From NCBI GenBank assembly GCA_964370315.1, contig CAYJIS010000001.1, positions 62,001 through 126,000 on the forward strand: DNA of 64,000 bases, given 5' to 3'. How positions within the stretch are numbered: position 1 is the first letter of the stretch; the number at the start of each line of letters is the position of its first letter. This document shows positions 15,397-23,351 of the stretch, piece after piece. The position numbers and the translations under genes are program-made. This stretch comes from CAYJFX01 sp964370315. GTDB lineage: Bacteria; Spirochaetota; Spirochaetia; Treponematales; Treponemataceae. Below the pieces are notes generated by a model. It was given only the letters and a program-made list of their open reading frames with translations. It had not been told where the DNA came from and made no database searches.

Positions 15397-18300
15397 ATGA
15401 ATATAGAACAATTTGCCAAACTCGCAATGGATAACCATAGTTTTATGTGTTATATTGTTGATATTGATACCTTTGAGCTTGTATATATAAACGAAACAGC
15501 TAGAGCTACATTTACACCGTTTTCTCCAGCATTTACACCAGGTAAAATGTGTTATAATTACCTACATGGATTTGATGAACCCTGTTCGTTTTGTAATAAG
15601 CATCTATTACACGAAGAGCAAAAAATCCATTCAAAAATTCAAAATATTCGAAATGAAAAATATTACACTCATATAGATACGTTACTTAATATAGATGGGC
15701 GAAAGCTAAAGCTAACATATGCATATAGTGCAGAAGATCATGATGAAGAACTAGCTTCTTTAACAAAAAAACTTTCCATAGAAGATACTCTAATCAAGTG
15801 TGTTAAAACGCTAGCCGAAGACGTGGATACAGACAGAGCGATTGTAAATCTATTATCAATTGTTTGTGAGTTTTATGATGCCGATAGATCTTTTATTTAT
15901 GAACTTAATCATGACACAAAAACAGCAAAAAATGTTTACGAATGGTGTCTAAATCCTGAATTAGCAACAGCTTCAGACAATCCAATAATTATGACAGAAG
16001 AAGAACTTAAACCCATTATTCAAGCCTTAGAAGGCGATGGTGAAATGGCAATTACTGATATTGATATGGAGCTTGATAAAACAAGTGATTTTTACCATTT
16101 TTTAGCTAAACGAAACAAAAAATCAATTCACATTGCGCCAATTTTTTCTAGTGGGAAACTTGAATATTTTATGGGAGTAAATAACTTACGGCAAAGTATA
16201 AAAGATGTTACATTATTACATTCTGCTATTATATTTGTTGCCGATGAAATAAAAAAGAAAAAAGTATTAAATCAATTAGAAAAATTATCATATAATGATG
16301 CTCTTACCGGTTTAAATAATAGAAATAAATATTTAGAGCATTTGGAAGAAATAAATCCTCGAAATCTATTTTCTCTCGGTTTTATACACATAAACATAAA
16401 TGCTTTAAAAAGAATAAATGAACTTTACGGAGAAAAATATGGAGACTCAATTATTAAGCAAGCCTCCCTACTCTTTTCTCGATATATTAAAAAAGATTTA
16501 TTTCGCATTGCAGGTGATGAGTTTCTTGCCTTATGTGAAAACATTACAGAAAATGATTTTGATACACTAATTGCATCTTTACGAAGTGAGTCTGAAAAAC
16601 AGGGTGACTATTCATTTGCAGTTGGTGGTGTTTGGCAAGATAGAAAAATAGATGTTAGACAAGGTATTACTCATGCAAACGATATAATGTCTTCAGAAAA
16701 ACAAAATTTCTATAAGGCACAGACTGGTGATACACTGCAAACAAGGTTAAATCCTGTTGAAATTTTACTGGATGAAATAAAGGAAAATCTTTTTACCGTT
16801 TATTTGCAACCGAAAGTTGAATTAAAATCAGAGAAAATTACTGGGGCAGAAGCATTGGTAAGAAAATTTGGACATGATGGTAAGATGGTGCCTCCAGATC
16901 GTTTTATACCTATTTATGAAAATGAAGGTACAATAAAGCACTTGGATATGTTTGTCCTTGAACAAGTTTGTATTTTATTAAAGCAGCTAATAAAAGAAAA
17001 CAAGGCTATTCCAATAGCGGTAAACTTTTCAAGGGTTTCTTGTTTGGCCTACGATGTTATTGATGAAATAGTAGCAATTTGCGATAAATACAGTGTTACT
17101 CATAACTTAATAAAAATTGAATTAACAGAAAGTATTGATAAAATGGATTTTGAGTTTTATCATAAAAAGATTTCGCAACTCAAAAATCTTGGCTTTGAAA
17201 TTTCTCTTGATGACTTTGGTGCAAAGCATTCAAATCTTGTTATGCTTACTATGGCTGAGTTTTCTGAAGTAAAGATAGACAAGGGTTTAATAGATAATAT
17301 TACAACCAGTGCTGAGAATAGAACAGTTGTTAGAAATGTAGTTAAAACAGTAAAAGAATTAGGTAAGTCGTCATGCGTTGCAGAAGGGATAGAAACAATA
17401 GACCAAATGCAATTATTAAAAGGATTTGGCTGTGATTATGGCCAAGGATATTATTTTTATAAACCTCTACCAATTCAAGTGTTCTTAGAAGAATACGACA
17501 AAAACAGAGATATTGCAAGCACTAAGCTTGAAATGATAGGCAATTATTCTGGCCAAAGTTATGATATAAGTTATGATGAACTCTACTCTATTATTCAAAA
17601 TATGCCACTATGTGCAAACCTTTGGAACCATAAGGGTGAAAATATCATGGCCAATAAAAGGGCTGCTGAAATATTTGACCTCGAAAATGAAAGCGAATAT
17701 CTTCAAAATTTTTCTCATCTTTCACCAGAATACCAACCAGATGGAAGGACTTCATGGGAGTCTGCAATTAATACTCTTAATAAAGCACGAAGCTCTGGGT
17801 ATGAAAAGTTTAACTGGATGCATTGCAAACTAAATGGAGAGGAAATCCCATGCGAAATCACACTCGTTAAACTTGATGTAAAAAGTGAAGATGGAGATTA
17901 CTTTATTGCAGGATTTACCCGCGATTTACGCTCACAAATTGCAGGTGGTGCTGAAGAAAACTCTGCAAGTGCGTATTTTTTTAACGAGGTATCAGATAAA
18001 ACTCTTTTTGATACCATCTCTGATATATCAGAAGAGTTCTTTTGGGCATATAGTAATAAGTTAAAAACAATTCAATTCTTTGGACGAGGAAGAAGGATTT
18101 TGGCTCTACCCGAACGTAAAATGAAGTTTCCAGAAGAAATATTTGAAAACAATATTATACCAGATGAATGGTCTGATATTTTTATGAACTTTACCCATGC
18201 TATGGAAAAAGGTAACTGTCTTCCAATAGAGCTTGAATTTAATTTGCCAAACGGTAAAAGGGAATACTTTAGAATAGATTACAGAATTATCCTTGATAAC

Positions 18301-18411
18301 AATCACAAACCTCTTTTTTCAATTGGAAAAACTGCCGTAATACCAAGAAAAAAAGAGGAAGGTAATTCTATATCACAAAGTTCTCACACAATTCCGACTA
18401 ATTTCGGTTAG
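15397..18411 (+). CDS. PAS-GAF-GGDEF-EAL-PAS signalling protein, probable c-di-GMP phosphodiesterase
   Basis: A 1004-residue soluble signalling protein; no membrane helix is visible. The ATG at 15397 has GAGG 5 bases upstream. Residues 1-115 look like a PAS domain with CYNYLHGFDEPCSFC. Residues 125-290 fit a GAF-like sensor, 298-450 a GGDEF domain, 455-700 an EAL domain, and 730-1000 one or two further PAS-like sensors. The GGDEF site is degraded: it reads AGDEF (373-377), and the metal-binding 'DxD' strand reads HININALKRIN. The EAL domain keeps its active-site residues: AEALVR (485), VNFS (543), ELTES, DDFG (605), VKID, AEGIE (663) and GQGYYF. The likely activity is c-di-GMP hydrolysis tuned by the sensors and perhaps by GTP binding to the inactive GGDEF. 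Its 3' end overlaps the next gene by 39 bases, tail to tail. Confidence 0.88.
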   Translation: MNIEQFAKLAMDNHSFMCYIVDIDTFELVYINETARATFTPFSPAFTPGKMCYNYLHGFDEPCSFCNKHLLHEEQKIHSKIQNIRNEKYYTHIDTLLNIDGRKLKLTYAYSAEDHDEELASLTKKLSIEDTLIKCVKTLAEDVDTDRAIVNLLSIVCEFYDADRSFIYELNHDTKTAKNVYEWCLNPELATASDNPIIMTEEELKPIIQALEGDGEMAITDIDMELDKTSDFYHFLAKRNKKSIHIAPIFSSGKLEYFMGVNNLRQSIKDVTLLHSAIIFVADEIKKKKVLNQLEKLSYNDALTGLNNRNKYLEHLEEINPRNLFSLGFIHININALKRINELYGEKYGDSIIKQASLLFSRYIKKDLFRIAGDEFLALCENITENDFDTLIASLRSESEKQGDYSFAVGGVWQDRKIDVRQGITHANDIMSSEKQNFYKAQTGDTLQTRLNPVEILLDEIKENLFTVYLQPKVELKSEKITGAEALVRKFGHDGKMVPPDRFIPIYENEGTIKHLDMFVLEQVCILLKQLIKENKAIPIAVNFSRVSCLAYDVIDEIVAICDKYSVTHNLIKIELTESIDKMDFEFYHKKISQLKNLGFEISLDDFGAKHSNLVMLTMAEFSEVKIDKGLIDNITTSAENRTVVRNVVKTVKELGKSSCVAEGIETIDQMQLLKGFGCDYGQGYYFYKPLPIQVFLEEYDKNRDIASTKLEMIGNYSGQSYDISYDELYSIIQNMPLCANLWNHKGENIMANKRAAEIFDLENESEYLQNFSHLSPEYQPDGRTSWESAINTLNKARSSGYEKFNWMHCKLNGEEIPCEITLVKLDVKSEDGDYFIAGFTRDLRSQIAGGAEENSASAYFFNEVSDKTLFDTISDISEEFFWAYSNKLKTIQFFGRGRRILALPERKMKFPEEIFENNIIPDEWSDIFMNFTHAMEKGNCLPIELEFNLPNGKREYFRIDYRIILDNNHKPLFSIGKTAVIPRKKEEGNSISQSSHTIPTNFG

Positions 18412-19392
18412 AGAATGTACACCACACATTACCATTGTGTCTTTTAATTCAGCTGCAAGTTTTTCTACTAAAGTGCTTACTCCCTCAGTTTCACTTCCGT
18501 AAATTGCATTTACAAATGGTCTACCAATTAACACAGCATCTGCTCCAAGCGCTAGGGCTTTAAAAATATCAATCCCTGTTCTTACTCCACCATCTATAAA
18601 TATAGTCATTTTTCCACCAACAGCATCTACAATTTCTGGTAAAACTTCACAAGTTGAAGGACATTGATCTAATACACGTCCTCCGTGGTTTGATACAACA
18701 ATTCCACTCGCCCCAGCTTGTAATGCTTTTAGAGCGCCTTTAGCTGTCATAATGCCTTTAATGATAAAAGGGATTCCTGCATAATCAATTATTTCTTTTA
18801 ATTCCTCTACAGTTTTGCTTCCTGCAGGGGGAGTAAGGTTTTTTAAAAAAGGAAGACCCGCTGCATCAATATCCATTGCAATAAACTTTGCTCCCGACTC
18901 TTTTGCTAGGTCAATTTTAGAAAAAATAGTATCTTTGTCCCAAGGCTTAACTGTTGGAACACCCTTTCCGTTTGCATTTTTAATTGCTGCACAAGCACCT
19001 TTAAAAACATCTCCATTAGCTCCATCACCTGTAAAAGCTGCAATACCAGACTTTTCACAGTCTCGAACTAAGATATCATTATATTGCATATCATTGTATT
19101 TTTCCCCGTAATGCATATTCATGGCTCCAACTGGAGATGCAAAAAAAGGATACTCATAGGTATTTCCAAAAATTTCTATGTTCGTATTAACCACTTTGTT
19201 TTCACAAATAGTATCCATGTTTACACATATCTCTTGCCATTTTTGATAGTTACGAATAAACCCAGTTGCTAAACCTTTCGCGCCTGGACCGGGCATACTA
19301 TCCTTACATGCAATCCCATTACAAATTTTACAAGCCTTACAAAAAGGACCCATTTGCCCTTTCGCACTTTCTAATACTTCATTAAACGTCAT
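18373..19392 (-). CDS. FMN-dependent alpha-hydroxy-acid oxidizing protein with N-terminal Cys cluster
   Basis: A 339-residue TIM-barrel flavoprotein of the lactate oxidase / glycolate oxidase family. Family marks are PFFASPVGAMN, the catalytic Lys strand PFIIKGIMT, the His-Arg catalytic motif SNHGGRVLDQCPST, and FMN phosphate binding in FIDGGVRTGIDIFKALALGADAV and IGRPFVNA. Near the N terminus it carries C-x2-C-x2-C-x4-C (Cys 18, 21, 24, 29), absent from classical oxidases and suggestive of an Fe-S cluster or disulfide site; similar proteins occur in anaerobes. The substrate, perhaps lactate, is uncertain. Its last 39 bases overlap the end of the EAL gene on the other strand. Confidence 0.85.
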   Translation of the reverse strand: MTFNEVLESAKGQMGPFCKACKICNGIACKDSMPGPGAKGLATGFIRNYQKWQEICVNMDTICENKVVNTNIEIFGNTYEYPFFASPVGAMNMHYGEKYNDMQYNDILVRDCEKSGIAAFTGDGANGDVFKGACAAIKNANGKGVPTVKPWDKDTIFSKIDLAKESGAKFIAMDIDAAGLPFLKNLTPPAGSKTVEELKEIIDYAGIPFIIKGIMTAKGALKALQAGASGIVVSNHGGRVLDQCPSTCEVLPEIVDAVGGKMTIFIDGGVRTGIDIFKALALGADAVLIGRPFVNAIYGSETEGVSTLVEKLAAELKDTMVMCGVHSLTEISRNCVRTL

Positions 19393-19685
19393 TTTTTACT
19401 CTCCTTTTTACGGCTTACAGCCTTATATTTTTTGTCTTTTTACGGCTTGCAGCCGTAAGTGCGCTAAATGTGTGTTTGAAACTTTGTTTCGATTTTTTTT
19501 AATATGAGAAGGAAAACCAGCTTTTTGCAGCGCGCAGTTTTTCCCTCTCAAACTCTCCCTTTCCTTGCGCGGCTTTCTTAAACTTTCAGATTGTAAAGAA
19601 CGGTCGCATCTACCACCATTCCACTGGATTCTGAAAGAAGCCATAACACTGTAACCGTGATATTAATTATTCATTATTAATTGTC
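19393..19685. other. Intergenic region with GC-rich inverted repeats
   Basis: This 293-base gap between lepA and the oxidase gene is less AT-rich than its surroundings. It holds TTTTTACGGCTT twice (near 19413 and 19437), the second as hairpin ACGGCT-TGC-AGCCGT. On the - strand two larger foldback candidates appear: GGCTT/TTTCAGA against TCTGAAA/AAGCC (about 19571-19640), and GAGAGGGAAAA against TTTTCCTTCTC (about 19506-19550). A 73-codon minus-strand reading frame crosses it but has no ribosome site and no recognisable protein. A structured RNA or a repeat element is possible; nothing firmer can be said. Confidence 0.35.
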
Positions 19686-21491
19686 CTAATCCACGTTTGT
19701 TTTCAAAACCGCTAAAAATGCGCTTTGTGGGAGTTCTACATCTCCAATCATTTTCATGCGCTTTTTACCTTCTTTTTGCTTTTCAAGAAGTTTACGCTTA
19801 CGGGTAACATCCCCTCCATAACACTTGGCTAAAACATCTTTTCTAAGTGCGTTAACGGTTTCACGGGCAATCACGTTACTTCCAATAGCACCTTGAATAG
19901 CAATCTTAAATTGCTGTTTAGTAATTTCTTCTTTAAGCTGTGAACACACGTGTCTAGCATGATCGTACGCATTTCCTCGAAATGATAGCTGTGCTAATGC
20001 ATCAACTCCCTTGCCATTAATAAGAATATCAATTTTTACAAGGTCTGTGTCTCTATAACCTATTAGCTCATAATCAAATGACGCATAACCCCTTGTACAA
20101 CTTTTTAGTCTATCGTAAAAATCAAATAGAACTTCGGCTAATGGCATTTCATATATAATTTCAACACGCTTTTCATCTAAGTATTGCATGTTTACTTGAA
20201 TACCACGTTTTTCAGTACAAAGCTGCATAATAGGGCCCAAGTAGGTTGCAGGGGTAATGATAGCAGCCTTTATATACGGCTCTTGAGCCTGAGCAATTTT
20301 TCCACCGTCTGGATAGTCTGCAGGGTTATCTATATACTTTTCTTCACCATTGTTTAATGTTACATGGTATCGTACGGATGGAGCTGTAAAAATAACAGAC
20401 TGTCCAAAGTCACGCTCTAAGCGCTCTTGCACTACTTCTAAGTGTAACAATCCTAAAAATCCACATCTAAATCCGTGTCCGAGAGCAAGAGAAGAATCCT
20501 TTTCAAAAACTAAGCTCGCATCATTGAGCTTAAGCTTATCCATACTATCTCTGAGCTCTTCATAGTCATTAGTGTCGACAGGATATATCGATGAAAAAAC
20601 GACAGGTTTTACTTCTTTAAATCCTGCTAAAGGTTCCTCTGCTGGGTTGTCAGCAAGGGTAATTGTATCCCCTACTTTTACATCGGCAACTGTTTTAATA
20701 CCGGCAATAATGTATCCTACATCGCCTTCTTGTAATTCAGCCTTTTCTTCTAATTTAAGTTTAAAAATTCCAACTGTTTCTACCTTGTATTCAGTCCCCG
20801 TTGCCATATAACGAATAATTTGTCCAGGCTTAATAGAACCTGCAAAAACTCGTATATGAACGACAACCCCCCTGTACGGATCATAATGGCAATCAAAAAT
20901 TAAAGCTTTTGTTTTTCCAGACTCATCATGCTTTGGGCACGGTATTCTCTCTACAATGGCTTCAAATAGCTCATCAATGCCTTCCCCAGTCTTTGCGGAA
21001 CATAAAATCGCACCCTCTGGGTCTAAGCCTAAATCGTGCTCTATTTGTTTTTTCGCAGAAGGAATGTCTGCAGCAGGTAGATCAATTTTGTTAATTACGG
21101 GAACCATTTCAAGATCGTGTTCAAGTGCTAAGTACATATTTGAAAGCGTTTGAGACTCAACACCTTGTGCAGCATCTACTAGCAAAAGAGCTCCCTCACA
21201 AGAAGCAATAGCCCTAGACACTTCATAGGAAAAGTCAACGTGACCTGGAGTGTCAACAAAGTTTAATTCATATGTATTACCATCTTTTGCGGTGTACGGA
21301 ATAGTTACCGCTTGGCTTTTAATGGTAATTCCCCGCTCTCTTTCGATATCCATACTATCAAGAATTTGGTTTTGAAATTGTCGATCATCAACAATACGGG
21401 CTTTTTGAATGAGACGATCAGATAAAGTAGACTTACCATGATCAATATGTGCAACAATACAAAAGTTGCGTTTTAGCTTTAATTCTTTCAT
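19686..21491 (-). CDS. lepA: Elongation factor 4 (LepA), ribosome back-translocase GTPase
   Basis: A 601-residue translational GTPase of normal length. G1 is AHIDHGKST, the switch II region is FVDTPGHVDFSYEVSRA, and G4 is NKIDLP. The LepA-specific C-terminal domain is present: AFRGNAYDHARHVCS-like RGNAYDHARHVCSQLKEEI, and the basic end KCYGGDVTRKRKLLEKQKEGKKRMK. LepA binds ribosomes and assists initiation, assembly or stalled elongation. The ATG has no Shine-Dalgarno and the predicted transcription start falls within a base or two of it, so the mRNA may be leaderless. Confidence 0.97.
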   Translation of the reverse strand: MKELKLKRNFCIVAHIDHGKSTLSDRLIQKARIVDDRQFQNQILDSMDIERERGITIKSQAVTIPYTAKDGNTYELNFVDTPGHVDFSYEVSRAIASCEGALLLVDAAQGVESQTLSNMYLALEHDLEMVPVINKIDLPAADIPSAKKQIEHDLGLDPEGAILCSAKTGEGIDELFEAIVERIPCPKHDESGKTKALIFDCHYDPYRGVVVHIRVFAGSIKPGQIIRYMATGTEYKVETVGIFKLKLEEKAELQEGDVGYIIAGIKTVADVKVGDTITLADNPAEEPLAGFKEVKPVVFSSIYPVDTNDYEELRDSMDKLKLNDASLVFEKDSSLALGHGFRCGFLGLLHLEVVQERLERDFGQSVIFTAPSVRYHVTLNNGEEKYIDNPADYPDGGKIAQAQEPYIKAAIITPATYLGPIMQLCTEKRGIQVNMQYLDEKRVEIIYEMPLAEVLFDFYDRLKSCTRGYASFDYELIGYRDTDLVKIDILINGKGVDALAQLSFRGNAYDHARHVCSQLKEEITKQQFKIAIQGAIGSNVIARETVNALRKDVLAKCYGGDVTRKRKLLEKQKEGKKRMKMIGDVELPQSAFLAVLKTNVD

Positions 21492-21498
21492 TATGACT

Positions 21499-21527
21499 AT
21501 TTTATAGGAAAAACCTTGAGATGTCTA
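21499..21527 (-). promoter_or_regulatory. Promoter of lepA, apparently leaderless
   Basis: On the - strand TAGACA (21527-21522) and TAAAAT (21504-21499) are 17 bases apart. The expected start is about 21492 and the lepA ATG begins at 21491. Confidence 0.5.
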
Positions 21528-21674
21528 TACATTTATTAAGAATTAATGCATCATCTTGTTTATTTACAGAAAAGCTCATTGCGCACTTCACTAAGCGCTC
21601 ATCCTCCTCGAAAAGAGTTTCTCTCTTTTCTGCGGTGGACGCTATCGCGGTGCTACAATCGCAGTGTATAGTTA

Positions 21675-23351
21675 TTAGAAAAGGTACAAACTATCTAAAG
21701 GAGCACCAACAGAAACAGATACTTCAAAATAACCACTCTTTCTTTTTTTTGTAAATGTTTCAATAAAAACTATATCCTTGTTATTTGTAACCGTTGTACG
21801 TAGTAGCTCTACAGGATCATGCACAGAAAACCCAGACTCATCTGCTATACTTCCTTTTATAATAGATTGAACAGTATATTGATTTCTATTGCCAACCGAA
21901 GAAGGTATAAGCTCCATTCCAAAAATTGGATAAATCATTTTGTAATCAGGTTCTCTTTCATAAATTGCATAGCCCGGATTTTCTGGCCGAATGTCTAAAT
22001 ACATGGGAATAATTTTTTCAATTGAATCCTTGTTTTCTTTAAGCCCAAGGGAAACAATAGTATTGGGCGCTAATTGAATAAGTAAAAATTGAAGATCCTC
22101 TATACTCGAAATAGGTGTCCCATTAATAGATGTAACAATGTTTCCCTTTTCTATATTTGCATTATGGGCAGAGCTAGATGGCATAACATACATTATTTCA
22201 ACACCTACACCTTTAACATCGGAAGGTATGTTCTTTATAGTCCGCCCATAAGCACCCATCCACGAATGGTTAATTTCTCCACTAGAATACAATCTCGATA
22301 AAATTGAATGTACATATTCTATCGGTATTGCAAAGTTTAAGCCTTGGTATGATGCAAGCCCTGCAAAAACAACACCTTGAACTTCACCTCGATCATTTAT
22401 TAAGGGGCCACCAGAATTTCCAGAGTTTACTGCAGCATCAATTTGCATCACGGCAGCAGTAGATAAAAGATTTCTGTCAAATGCTGATATAATACCTGAA
22501 GTAATAGTATTTTCTAATCCAACAGGAGAGCCGATGGCATAAATTGAGTTCCCTACTTCAAGGTTCTCTGAGGTGCCCATCTTAAAAACATACGGAACAC
22601 TTATTTCGGTTTTTATTAAAGCTATATCTAAGGTTTTATCCCAACCAATAACGGTAGCAGGAATTCTGGTTTCATTATCAGACGAAAGTTTTATGTATAA
22701 CCTTCCATACCCTTCGTATTCTGGATCAACAAGCTCTTCAATTACATGATGATTAGTGATTATATACCCACGATCATCTATAAAAAAACCTGAACCAAGC
22801 TTTCTATTTACTACACCTCTACCGTTCTCTACTTTTACTCCTAAATCAACCCAAATAGTTACAACACCAGTTATAAAAGTCGACATTGTACTTTGAGCAT
22901 TTGTGCTTGAAGATAGCTGGGCTAATGAATTATATTCCTTTAGAACGTTTTTATGTGTGTCCAAAAAACTTTGTGAAAAATTCCTTTGTAAGTCTTTATG
23001 TGCATTTTGATTCTCTGTTATAAGAGAACGAGATATTTTTAGAGCTTCTAACCAGCGCTCATTTTCAGCATGTAAAAAAAACTGGGTTTGTGCATATTCT
23101 ATACTCTTATTATATAAATTTTTAGATAGATCTGTATTTGTTTCAGTATATAATAAATTGGAATTCCATAATACATTCAATACTTCATCTTCCAAACGGC
23201 TCTCTAATCGCTGTATTTCATTTGCAAGTATTTCTGTATCAGTAAAATCAGGTCTAACATATATATCAGTGTTGTTTGTTTGGCATCCAAATAAAAACAC
23301 TACCAGACATAAAAAAACAAAAATGCTCTTATTCGTAAAAAACTTCCCCAA
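21675..23351 (-). CDS. HtrA-like trypsin-family serine protease lipoprotein with PDZ domains
   Basis: An exported serine endoprotease (S1C, DegP/DegS-like), about 558 residues. The TTG at 23351 is chosen because GGAG lies 8 bases upstream and it yields a compact signal ending in lipobox LFGC; ATG 23366 is an alternative. Residues 40-150 are helical with no known domain. The protease triad is visible at about His202 (YIITNHHVIEE), Asp242 (KTLDIALIK) and Ser313 (NSGNSGGPL). Two PDZ-like modules follow (about 390-470 and 480-550). The role is probably envelope protein quality control. Its start overlaps the end of the upstream gene by 23 bases, which suggests coupling to that secreted partner. 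Confidence 0.85.
   Translation of the reverse strand: MGKFFTNKSIFVFLCLVVFLFGCQTNNTDIYVRPDFTDTEILANEIQRLESRLEDEVLNVLWNSNLLYTETNTDLSKNLYNKSIEYAQTQFFLHAENERWLEALKISRSLITENQNAHKDLQRNFSQSFLDTHKNVLKEYNSLAQLSSSTNAQSTMSTFITGVVTIWVDLGVKVENGRGVVNRKLGSGFFIDDRGYIITNHHVIEELVDPEYEGYGRLYIKLSSDNETRIPATVIGWDKTLDIALIKTEISVPYVFKMGTSENLEVGNSIYAIGSPVGLENTITSGIISAFDRNLLSTAAVMQIDAAVNSGNSGGPLINDRGEVQGVVFAGLASYQGLNFAIPIEYVHSILSRLYSSGEINHSWMGAYGRTIKNIPSDVKGVGVEIMYVMPSSSAHNANIEKGNIVTSINGTPISSIEDLQFLLIQLAPNTIVSLGLKENKDSIEKIIPMYLDIRPENPGYAIYEREPDYKMIYPIFGMELIPSSVGNRNQYTVQSIIKGSIADESGFSVHDPVELLRTTVTNNKDIVFIETFTKKRKSGYFEVSVSVGAPLDSLYLF

Noticed and set aside
19423..19644. 73-codon - strand frame between lepA and the oxidase gene
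   Set aside because: No Shine-Dalgarno, composition unlike neighbouring genes, and it crosses several inverted repeats; better treated as a non-coding repeat region.
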